A DNA stretch of 64,000 nucleotides from Cryobacterium sp. Y82 (GTDB taxonomy: Bacteria > Actinomycetota > Actinomycetes > Actinomycetales > Microbacteriaceae), in NCBI RefSeq assembly GCF_002929495.1, contig NZ_PJJJ01000036.1, positions 62,001-126,000 of the forward strand. The letters are read 5' to 3'. The notes under the pieces were generated by a model. That model searched no databases, had not been told where the DNA came from, and saw nothing but the letters and a program-made list of their open reading frames with translations. Position numbers and translations under genes: made by a program. Below, in pieces: positions 51,708 through 58,704 of this stretch. Numbering within the stretch: the stretch's first letter is position 1; the number at the start of each line of letters is the position of its first letter.

Positions 51708-52855
51708 ATTCTGCTTCCGATGCCATCCGCGCCCGTGTTTTCGCCGCCCTTGCCGGGGTGACCGACCCGGAGATTCGCAAGCCCATCACCGAGCTCGACA
51801 TGGTCTCGGGGGTGACGGTGAGCGACACCGGGCGGGTGAGCGTCGGTATCCGCTTGACCATTGCCGGTTGTCCGGCCGCTGCACGCATCGAGAGCGATGT
51901 TCTCGCCGCCGCCGAATCGGTGTCGGGGGTGGGCCGTGCGAGCGTCGAGGTCGCCGTCATGACGCGCGAGCAGCGCACCGCGCTCACCGAAAAACTGCGC
52001 GGCGGGCAGGTGCAACGCAGCGTGCAGTTCGGCCCGGAGTCGCTCACCAGGGTCTACGCGATCACGAGCGGCAAGGGCGGCGTCGGCAAGTCCACCGTCA
52101 CCGCCAACCTGGCCGTCGCTTTGGCCGGAGAGGGACTGCGCGTGGGGATCGTCGACGCCGACGTGCACGGTTTCAGCATTCCCGGCCTGCTCGGCCTCGT
52201 GCACAACGGGCTCGCGGTCAAACCGACCCAGGTGGGCGACATGATCCTGCCGCCGATCGCACATAACGTGAAGGTCATCTCGATCGGCATGTTCATCGAC
52301 GATGCGTCGGCGGCGGTCGCGTGGCGCGGCCCGATGCTGCACCGCACGATCAAACAGTTTCTGACCGACGTGTATTTCGGTGATCTCGACGTGCTGCTGC
52401 TCGACCTGCCGCCCGGTACCGGGGACGTCGCCATCACGGTGGGGCAGCTTTTGCCACACGCCGAGGTCATCGTCGTGACTACCCCGCAGGCTGCGGCGGC
52501 CGATGTTGCCGAGCGCAGCGGAATCGTGGCCCGGCAGACCGGGCAGAGCGTCTATGGCGTGATCGAGAACATGTCGGCGATGGTGCAGGCCGACGGCAGC
52601 CTGCTCGAACTGTTCGGTTCGGGCGGCGGCGCCGAAGTGGCCAGGCGTCTCTCCGTCGGCCAGACGGCACCGGTGCCGGTGCTCGCGCAGATTCCGCTGA
52701 GCGTGGCGCTGCGAAGCGGCGGGGATGCCGGCCTGCCGATCGTACTCGGCGCGCCGGATGACCCCTCGGCCCGCGCCATTCTGGAGCTCGCCCACAGTAT
52801 GAAGACGCGTGCCAGGAGCCTGGCCGGTCTCAGCCTCGGACTCACGCCCCGCTGA
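51704..52855 (+). CDS. mrp: Mrp/ApbC family iron-sulfur carrier ATPase
   Basis: The 383-residue protein has an N-terminal MIP18/DUF59 domain (about 1-90; ALAGVTDPEIRKPITELDMV) and a deviant Walker P-loop NTPase (ITSGKGGVGKSTVTANLAVA, DADVHGFSIPGLLGL, LLDLPPGTGDVAITVGQLLP). Mrp proteins load or carry [4Fe-4S] clusters for apoproteins. The CxxC pair found after NMS in many family members is missing (ENMSAMVQADGSLLELFGSG), as in other actinobacterial copies. It may serve NadA and other cluster enzymes. The start overlaps the DUF1003 stop by 4 bp. Confidence 0.93.
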   Translation: MNSASDAIRARVFAALAGVTDPEIRKPITELDMVSGVTVSDTGRVSVGIRLTIAGCPAAARIESDVLAAAESVSGVGRASVEVAVMTREQRTALTEKLRGGQVQRSVQFGPESLTRVYAITSGKGGVGKSTVTANLAVALAGEGLRVGIVDADVHGFSIPGLLGLVHNGLAVKPTQVGDMILPPIAHNVKVISIGMFIDDASAAVAWRGPMLHRTIKQFLTDVYFGDLDVLLLDLPPGTGDVAITVGQLLPHAEVIVVTTPQAAAADVAERSGIVARQTGQSVYGVIENMSAMVQADGSLLELFGSGGGAEVARRLSVGQTAPVPVLAQIPLSVALRSGGDAGLPIVLGAPDDPSARAILELAHSMKTRARSLAGLSLGLTPR

Positions 52856-52858
52856 CGC

Positions 52859-53680
52859 CTAGTCCTCGGGCTTGACCAGGGTCGCCGCGTGGTCGGGAAC
52901 CTGGTGGTTCATCTCGCGCGGCGGCCGCTCATAGTCGGAGTCCGGTGGGCGCTTTGGAATGTGTACCTTGGGCGGGTCAGTTTTCTCGTAGGGCACGAGC
53001 GAGAGCAGGTGGCTGATCGCGTTCAGCCGGCTAGCCCGCTTGTCTTCACTCTCCACCACCCACCAGGGCGCTTCGGCAATGTCGGTGTGCACGAACATCT
53101 CGTCTTTCGCCTTGGAATAGTCCACCCACTTGGTGATCGACAGCACATCGGTCTCGGACAGCTTCCACCGACGCATCGGATCTTTTAGGCGTGAACGAAA
53201 ACGCCGTTCCTGTTCCAGGTCAGACACTGAAAACCAATATTTGACCAGCAGGATTCCGTCTTCGACCAGCATCCGTTCGAACAGGGGGGCCTGGTGCAGA
53301 AACCGACGGTATTCATCACTCGTGCAGTAGCCCATGACGCGTTCAACGCCGGCTCGGTTGTACCAGGAGCGGTCCATCAGAACGATCTCACCAATCGAGG
53401 GCAGGTGCTCGATGTAGCGCTGAAAATACCATTGGCCGCGCTGGCGTTCGGTGGGCATCGGCAGGGCTACCACGCGCGCAACACGTGGATTGAGGTACTG
53501 GGTGATGCGCTTGATCGCCGACCCCTTGCCGGCGGCGTCGCGGCCCTCGAAGATCACCACGACCCGGGCACCGGACGACTTTACCCATTGCTGCATCGTG
53601 ACCAATTCGGCCTGCAGCCGGGCGAGCTCGGCCTCGTAGACGTTCTTCTTGACGCGTTTGAGCTTCTTGACCTCAGACAT
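52859..53680 (-). CDS. ppk2: Polyphosphate kinase 2 (PPK2)
   Basis: ATG 53678-53680 after GGAGACGTTG gives 273 residues. The PPK2 core is complete: Walker A VVVIFEGRDAAGKGSAIKRI, LPMPTERQRGQWYFQRYIEH, Walker B EIVLMDRSWYNRAGVERVMG, lid-module LEQERRFRSRLKDPMRRWKL and KWVDYSKAKDEMF. It transfers phosphate between polyphosphate and nucleoside phosphates in the cytosol. The single-domain length suggests a class I NDP-using or class III enzyme, not decided here. It is convergent with mrp (3 bp apart). Confidence 0.94.
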   Translation of the reverse strand: MSEVKKLKRVKKNVYEAELARLQAELVTMQQWVKSSGARVVVIFEGRDAAGKGSAIKRITQYLNPRVARVVALPMPTERQRGQWYFQRYIEHLPSIGEIVLMDRSWYNRAGVERVMGYCTSDEYRRFLHQAPLFERMLVEDGILLVKYWFSVSDLEQERRFRSRLKDPMRRWKLSETDVLSITKWVDYSKAKDEMFVHTDIAEAPWWVVESEDKRASRLNAISHLLSLVPYEKTDPPKVHIPKRPPDSDYERPPREMNHQVPDHAATLVKPED

Positions 53681-53723
53681 CAACGTCTCCTTCTGCTCTT
53701 CGCTGTGCGCGAACGCCTGGCAG

Positions 53724-54113
53724 TTACGTGGATTCGGAATCGAACGGGGCCAGCTCGAGCGCGGTCAAAGCAGCATCCCTCGCACGCTTACGTTTTAGGT
53801 AGGCGCCCTCAGGATTGGGCTCGGCGCGTGAAATCGTCGCGGACTGATCCTTGAACGGGTCTTCGTCGGCGAGGGCTTCCCGGATGATGCGGCGCGGGTC
53901 ATACTGGCGCGGGTCCAGTTTTTTCCAGTCCAGATCGTCGAACTCCGGGCCCATTTCATCGCGCATACGATCTTTGGCACCGTTGGCCATGTCGCGGAGC
54001 TGCCGCACGAGACGACCCAGCTGGGCGGCATAGTGCGGTAGCTTATCGGGGCCAAGCAAGAAGACAGCGATGATCCCGATAAGAAGAATCTTCTCGAACG
54101 TCAGCCCAAACAT
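53724..54113 (-). CDS. tatB: Sec-independent protein translocase subunit TatB
   Basis: ATG 54111-54113 gives 129 residues. The N-terminal membrane helix MFGLTFEKILLIGIIAVFLL is followed by the GPDKLPHYAAQLGRLVRQLR hinge and amphipathic helix, the TatA/B pattern with GP at the hinge; the acidic, longer tail identifies TatB. It recognises twin-arginine signal peptides with TatC. A longer frame to 54161 adds no conserved residues. It is followed 43 bp later by ppk2 in the same direction. Confidence 0.9.
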   Translation of the reverse strand: MFGLTFEKILLIGIIAVFLLGPDKLPHYAAQLGRLVRQLRDMANGAKDRMRDEMGPEFDDLDWKKLDPRQYDPRRIIREALADEDPFKDQSATISRAEPNPEGAYLKRKRARDAALTALELAPFDSEST

Positions 54114-54199
54114 GTCCTTAGAGTAGCGCCCGGCGAGGCATCCCCAGACCACACGCACCACGGCCCTAGTCTTGACCTAATCATCTACTGGAGTTATTT

Positions 54200-54832
54200 G
54201 TGTCTGACATTGAACTGAACTGGAAATTCTCTGACGACTGTGTCGTGGAGTCCGAAGCCATTATTCGAGCGCGCCAGCAATCCCTCGAGCTGGGAATCGA
54301 CGCGATAACGCCCGCGGTCGGTGCGCAATCGGCCGTTCTGGCCGCTGCTACCGGGGCACGCAGTATCCTCGAGGTTGGCACAGGGGCCGGAGTTTCGGGC
54401 ATCTGGCTGTTGACCGGGGCGCCTGGCGCCACCCTCACGTCGATCGACACCGAGGTCGATCACCTGCAACACGCCAAGGCGAACTTCGCCGAGGCAAAGG
54501 TTCCAGCCAACCGGGTGCGCCTGATCACGGGCAAGGCCAGCGAGGTCCTGCCTCGCATGAACGAGAATTCTTACGACATTGTGTTCATTGATGCCGACCC
54601 GCAGTCGGTCATCGAATACGTCGAACACGGACTGCGCCTGGCCCGTCCGGGCGGCACCGTGCTCGTCGCGCACGCCCTCTGGCGAGGCCGGGTCGCCGAC
54701 CCGGCCCAGCGCGACGATGTCGCGACGGGCTTCCGCACGCTGCTGACCGAAATTGCCGCGTCGAGCGCGGTCATCAGTGCGCTCTCCCCCGTCGGCGACG
54801 GCCTGCTGCAGATCACCAAGCTGCGCGCCTGA
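54200..54832 (+). CDS. SAM-dependent O-methyltransferase (class I, COMT-like)
   Basis: The 210-residue protein starts at GTG 54200 after CTGGAG. The SAM-binding motif I is ARSILEVGTGAGVSGIWLLT, followed by ATLTSIDTEVDHLQHAKANF, the metal-ligand region YDIVFIDADPQSVIEYVEHG and LRLARPGGTVLVAHALWRGR. It resembles mycobacterial Rv1220c-type O-methyltransferases, which are usually next to tatB or sigE genes. The substrate is unknown. It is divergent from tatB (86 bp between starts). Confidence 0.9.
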   Translation: MSDIELNWKFSDDCVVESEAIIRARQQSLELGIDAITPAVGAQSAVLAAATGARSILEVGTGAGVSGIWLLTGAPGATLTSIDTEVDHLQHAKANFAEAKVPANRVRLITGKASEVLPRMNENSYDIVFIDADPQSVIEYVEHGLRLARPGGTVLVAHALWRGRVADPAQRDDVATGFRTLLTEIAASSAVISALSPVGDGLLQITKLRA

Positions 54833-54844
54833 CGCGCCTGCACA

Positions 54845-54885
54845 CAGCAGAACGGCCGCACATTGACTGCGCGGCCGTTCTGCTG
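54845..54885. terminator. Hairpin between convergent methyltransferase and DUF3117 genes
   Basis: Perfect 15-bp arms CAGCAGAACGGCCGC (54845-54859) and GCGGCCGTTCTGCTG (54871-54885) around an 11-nt loop, 12 bp past the methyltransferase stop and 20 bp before the DUF3117 stop. It can serve both directions; T-runs are weak. Confidence 0.75.
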
Positions 54886-54905
54886 TTACCTACAGGAACA
54901 CGAGG

Positions 54906-55082
54906 CTACTTCGCTGCAGCGACAACCCCGGCGAGTGCATCGTGAAGTTCCCTGGCCTCAGCGTCGTTGACTGAGACAACGAGCCGACCGCCACCTTCGA
55001 GCGGTACACGCACGATGATCAGGCGCCCCTCTTTTACAGCCTCCATTGGCCCGTCTCCGGTCCGTGGCTTCATGGCCGCCAT
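54906..55082 (-). CDS. DUF3117 family protein
   Basis: ATG 55080-55082 follows GGAAGGGGAG; 58 residues beginning MAAMKPRTGDGPMEAVKEGR and containing RVPLEGGGRLVVSVNDAEAR. Length and sequence match DUF3117, a small protein conserved throughout Actinobacteria and of unknown function. The frame upstream to 55115 adds an unconserved extension. Confidence 0.93.
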   Translation of the reverse strand: MAAMKPRTGDGPMEAVKEGRLIIVRVPLEGGGRLVVSVNDAEARELHDALAGVVAAAK

Positions 55083-55188
55083 GAACTCCCCTTCCATTCG
55101 TCTTTGTATACCCATTATCGACTATCTGGGCCCGAGACGTAAATTCGGGTCGGACTCAGTGTCAGATTCAGTCGTTCATGCCTAGTCT

Positions 55189-56451
55189 TTAGGGGGGTGT
55201 CCAGTCATACCCGTCGACGCCCCAACAGATCAGCAGCCAGCCCCATTGGCCGGCCACGAAAAGCAATACGATCGCCACCCGGTAGACCCGGCTGCGCGGC
55301 AACGCGGCCGCGCCGAGCACCGGAAACATCGGCATGAGAAGCCGAAACGTGCTCGATTGCGGAAAGAAAACTGCGAGCAGGTACAGGCCATAGCTAGCCA
55401 GCCACAACCGCAGATCCACACCGAGCCGGCGCACGGCCGGCATGAACAGGAGCAGGGCGAAGGCCAGAATGAGGGCGGTGACCACGACGATCCCCCATGG
55501 GCTGCCGAGCCACCAGGTTCCCCCCTGGAACCACGCGGTGAACGGCACGAGCTCCACGTAACCGATGTACGGGGCCCGCCAGGCCAGCTCCGTGTCGGTG
55601 TACGCCATCGAGTCTCCGGTGGCCGCCCAGGCCGCGATCGGCCAGGCCAGCCCCATCAGCGCGCTGAACAGGGCGACAGACGCCGCCAGCATCCGCTCTC
55701 GCCCGGGAAACGGGTCGCGAAATCGCGTGACGAAACGGTAGATCACGTGCAGGCCAAGGGCGAGGGCGAATGCGAGCCCGCTTGGCCGGGTCAGGGCCAT
55801 GACCGCGATGACGGGGTAGAGCAGCCAGTAGCGGCGCTCCAACAGCAGGTAGAGGGCGAGGGTCAGAAAAAATAGATACATCGATTCGGCATAGGCAAAC
55901 TGCAGAATCGGCGATAGCGGGGCGGCGCAGAACAGCACGACCGAAAACAAGGCCGTGTTCGGCGGCTGCACGCGCGTCATCAGACGGTAGAACAGCAGAG
56001 CTGTACCGAGGCTGAAGACAACCGACACGAACACAGCCACGGGCGCCCATGCAAAGTTGGTCAGCTCCATGAGGAGCCTGGCCACGACCGGATAGCCGGG
56101 CATGAACGCCCAGGCATTTTCGCCGATCTGGCCGGTGTCGGTGATCGGCAGCACGCTCGGATAGCCGAGCACCGCGACGATGTTGTACCAGCGCCCGTCC
56201 CACATGGTCGCAAAATCGGTGTATTTCGGGCTCGCACCGGTCCAGGCGTTCGGGCCCTGCACGCTCGCCAGCACGAGAATGAGCATCGTTGTGACCAGTC
56301 GCGATAGCGCCCAGACCACGAGCACTTTGCCCCACCACGGGGTCAGCCTATAGCGGGCGTGCCAGACGGCCGGCAACCGGCGGGCGGGCTGGCGACGAAC
56401 GGGGTGGCGGCGGGCAGCCTGGGTGCGGGGGCGGAACATCCGCTCAGTCAT
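55189..56451 (-). CDS. PigV-like membrane mannosyltransferase (GT-C)
   Basis: The 420-residue protein has about eight to ten transmembrane helices. WGKVLVVWALSRLVTTMLIL leads to the loop FATMWDGRWYNIVAVLGYP, whose WDGxWY motif marks PigV/GPI mannosyltransferase II-like proteins. FAYAESMYLFFLTLALYLLL, RYWLLYPVIAVMALTRPSG and QSSTFRLLMPMFPVLGAAAL follow. It likely uses polyprenol-phosphate mannose, perhaps from the synthase at 14657, to modify an exported protein or glycolipid. The Arg-rich N-terminus is cytoplasmic. It is 15 bp downstream of dapE. Confidence 0.85.
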   Translation of the reverse strand: MTERMFRPRTQAARRHPVRRQPARRLPAVWHARYRLTPWWGKVLVVWALSRLVTTMLILVLASVQGPNAWTGASPKYTDFATMWDGRWYNIVAVLGYPSVLPITDTGQIGENAWAFMPGYPVVARLLMELTNFAWAPVAVFVSVVFSLGTALLFYRLMTRVQPPNTALFSVVLFCAAPLSPILQFAYAESMYLFFLTLALYLLLERRYWLLYPVIAVMALTRPSGLAFALALGLHVIYRFVTRFRDPFPGRERMLAASVALFSALMGLAWPIAAWAATGDSMAYTDTELAWRAPYIGYVELVPFTAWFQGGTWWLGSPWGIVVVTALILAFALLLFMPAVRRLGVDLRLWLASYGLYLLAVFFPQSSTFRLLMPMFPVLGAAALPRSRVYRVAIVLLFVAGQWGWLLICWGVDGYDWTPP

Positions 56452-56466
56452 TGCGCTGTCGCTGCG

Positions 56467-57609
56467 CTACCGAACGGATGCGCTCAGCCAGTCGCGCAGG
56501 CCCTTCTCGCAGGCCGTGATCTCGGCCACGGCGACGCGTTCGTCGTCGGCGTGCGCCTTGAGCGGGTCACCCGGCCCGTAGTTGACGGCCGGAACTCCCA
56601 AGGCCGAAAAGCGAGCGACGTCGGTCCAGCCATATTTTGGCGTGGCCACGCCACCGACAGCGGCGAGGAATTCGCGGGCGAGCGGGGCATCGAGGCCGGG
56701 GCGGGCGCCCTCGGCCCGGTCGACGACGGTGAGGTCGTAGCCGGCGAAGAGCTCGCGTAGATGGGCGACGGCCTCGTCGCCGCTGCGGCTCGGGGCGAAG
56801 CGGTAGTTGACGTGCACCATGCACTCGTCGGGGATGATATTGCCGGCGACGCCGCCGGTGATGCCGACAGCGTTGAGGCCTTCGCGATAGACGAGGCCCT
56901 CGACCTCGACCTCGCGCGCCTCGTACCCGGCCAGAATATTGAGGATAGGGGCGGCTGTGTGGATGGCGTTATCGCCAACCCAGCTGCGCGCTGAGTGCGA
57001 GCGCAGCCCGAAGGTGCGAATCTCCACGCGCAGGTTGCCGTTGCAGCCGCCCTCGACCCGGCTCCGAGTCGGTTCGCCGAGGATGGCGAAGTCACCGGCG
57101 AAGAGGTCGGGACGGTTGCGCGCGAGGCGGCCGAGGCCGTTGAGGTCGTCGGATACCTCTTCGTGGTCATACCACATCCAAGTCACGTCGACCCCGGGGT
57201 CGCTCAGTTCGGCCGCGAGCTTGAGCTGCACGGCCACGCCGGCCTTCATATCGACGGTGCCGCGGCCCCAGAGATACTCGGTGCCCTCGATGGTCTCGTA
57301 CCGGGTGGGCAGGTTGTCGTTGAGCGGAACCGTGTCGATGTGGCCGGCGATGACGACGCGCTGGGCGCGTCCAAGGTTGGTGCGGGCGACGACGGTGTCG
57401 CCATCCCGAATTATCTCGAGGTGATCGAAACCTTCGAGCGCGGCCACGATCGCGTCAGCAAGGACGGACTCGTTGCCCGACACCGACTCCATGTCGCAGA
57501 TTTGCCGGGTCAGGTCGATCGACGTCGCCGTCAGGTCGAGCACGGTGAGCTGTGCCGGCCGTGCGGAGGCGCTGGCTGGAGCGGCGGGGGCCGGAGTCGT
57601 AGAAGTCAC
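56467..57609 (-). CDS. dapE: Succinyl-diaminopimelate desuccinylase DapE
   Basis: The 380-residue M20 metalloenzyme removes succinate from N-succinyl-LL-diaminopimelate. Metal ligands are visible in VVIAGHIDTVPLND (His, Asp), YLWGRGTVDMKAGVAVQL (Asp), YDHEEVSDDLNGLGRL (Glu) and FAILGEPT (Glu). The dimerisation domain (about 185-300) has GLRSHSARSWVGDNAIH, and a C-terminal YGPGDPLKAHADDERV supplies the last His. The first ~22 residues are an Ala/Pro/Thr-rich extension starting at GTG 57607-57609; a GTG at 57541-57543 would give a more usual length. It is divergent from dapD. Confidence 0.94.
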   Translation of the reverse strand: MTSTTPAPAAPASASARPAQLTVLDLTATSIDLTRQICDMESVSGNESVLADAIVAALEGFDHLEIIRDGDTVVARTNLGRAQRVVIAGHIDTVPLNDNLPTRYETIEGTEYLWGRGTVDMKAGVAVQLKLAAELSDPGVDVTWMWYDHEEVSDDLNGLGRLARNRPDLFAGDFAILGEPTRSRVEGGCNGNLRVEIRTFGLRSHSARSWVGDNAIHTAAPILNILAGYEAREVEVEGLVYREGLNAVGITGGVAGNIIPDECMVHVNYRFAPSRSGDEAVAHLRELFAGYDLTVVDRAEGARPGLDAPLAREFLAAVGGVATPKYGWTDVARFSALGVPAVNYGPGDPLKAHADDERVAVAEITACEKGLRDWLSASVR

Positions 57610-57626
57610 CCTACTAATCTAGAGGT

Positions 57627-58610
57627 ATGCCCTCCGTTGTTACCGAAAACGCCCCAGCCGCACCGACCCAGGCCTGGGGGTACGGTCTCGCCACCGTCGC
57701 CGTCGATGGCACCGTACTCGACACCTGGTTTCCGTCCCCCGTACTGGGCTCCCTCCCGACCGGTCGCGACCGCTGGATCGTTCCGGCGGAACTGTGCGAA
57801 GCCGCTGGCGACGACGCCCGACGCGCGGTGCGCCTTGAGGCCATCACCGTGGAAATCACTCTCGATGCGGCGCCGGCGAGCACCTCGGATGCCTACCTGC
57901 GGCTGCACCTGCTCTCCCACCTTCTCGTTGTGCCCAACAGCATCAACCTCGACGGCATCTTCGCGCACCTGCCCACCGTGGTCTGGACCAATGCCGGTCC
58001 GATGCTGCCGGCCGACTTTGCCCGGCTACGCCCGACCCTGCAGCGCGCCGGCATCCAGGCCAGCGGCGTCGACAAATTTCCACCGCTGCTCGACTACGTC
58101 CTTCCGGTCGGCGTGAGAATAGCGGATGCTTCCCGCGTGCGGCTCGGCGCCCACCTCGCCCCGGGTACCACGGTGATGCACGAGGGCTTCGTGAATTACA
58201 ATGCCGGAACCCTCGGCTCCTCCATGGTCGAGGGCCGGATCTCGCAGGGTGTCGTGGTCGGTAACGGCGCCGATATCGGTGGCGGAGCATCCATTATGGG
58301 CACCCTGTCCGGCGGTGGAACGCAGCGTATCTCGATCGGCGCCCGCGCCCTGCTCGGCGCCAACTCCGGCGTTGGTATCCCGATCGGCGACGACAGCGTT
58401 GTGGAAGCCGGGCTTTACGTCACGGCCGGCACCAAGGTCGTTCTCGTGGGCGAAACCGTCACAGCCGACGGCATCCAGCCGACGGTGAAGGCTGTGGAAC
58501 TTTCCGGCGTTCCAAACCTGCTGTTTCGCCGCAACTCCATCTCGGGCGCCGTCGAGGTGCTCGCCCGCAGTGGCAGCGGCATCACGCTGAACGCCGCGCT
58601 GCACGCCTAG
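57627..58610 (+). CDS. dapD: Tetrahydrodipicolinate N-succinyltransferase DapD
   Basis: The 327-residue actinobacterial-type DapD transfers succinyl from succinyl-CoA to tetrahydrodipicolinate. The N-terminal domain (AWGYGLATVAVDGTVLDTWF) leads to the left-handed beta-helix (about 165-290), with RVRLGAHLAPGTTVMHEGFV, NYNAGTLGSSMVEGRISQGV and VVGNGADIGGGASIMGTLSG. The acidic MVEGRIS block is typical. AGAGGT directly precedes ATG 57627, too close for normal initiation, so the transcript may be leaderless. The start is only 17 bp from the dapE start on the other strand. Confidence 0.96.
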   Translation: MPSVVTENAPAAPTQAWGYGLATVAVDGTVLDTWFPSPVLGSLPTGRDRWIVPAELCEAAGDDARRAVRLEAITVEITLDAAPASTSDAYLRLHLLSHLLVVPNSINLDGIFAHLPTVVWTNAGPMLPADFARLRPTLQRAGIQASGVDKFPPLLDYVLPVGVRIADASRVRLGAHLAPGTTVMHEGFVNYNAGTLGSSMVEGRISQGVVVGNGADIGGGASIMGTLSGGGTQRISIGARALLGANSGVGIPIGDDSVVEAGLYVTAGTKVVLVGETVTADGIQPTVKAVELSGVPNLLFRRNSISGAVEVLARSGSGITLNAALHA

Positions 58611-58620
58611 ACTCCTGCCG

Positions 58621-58673
58621 CCGAGCGGATGTCGGTGGGTTCCGCTAGCATCCGGGTAGCGGCCTCCGCTCGG
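58621..58673. terminator. Stem-loop downstream of dapD
   Basis: Arms CCGAGCGGA (58621-58629) and TCCGCTCGG (58665-58673) are perfect 9-bp complements with a 35-nt loop, beginning 10 bp past the dapD stop. The long loop makes its role uncertain. Confidence 0.35.
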
Positions 58674-58704
58674 GTGGGGATCGCACAAGTCGCGAGGGAG
58701 TGAT

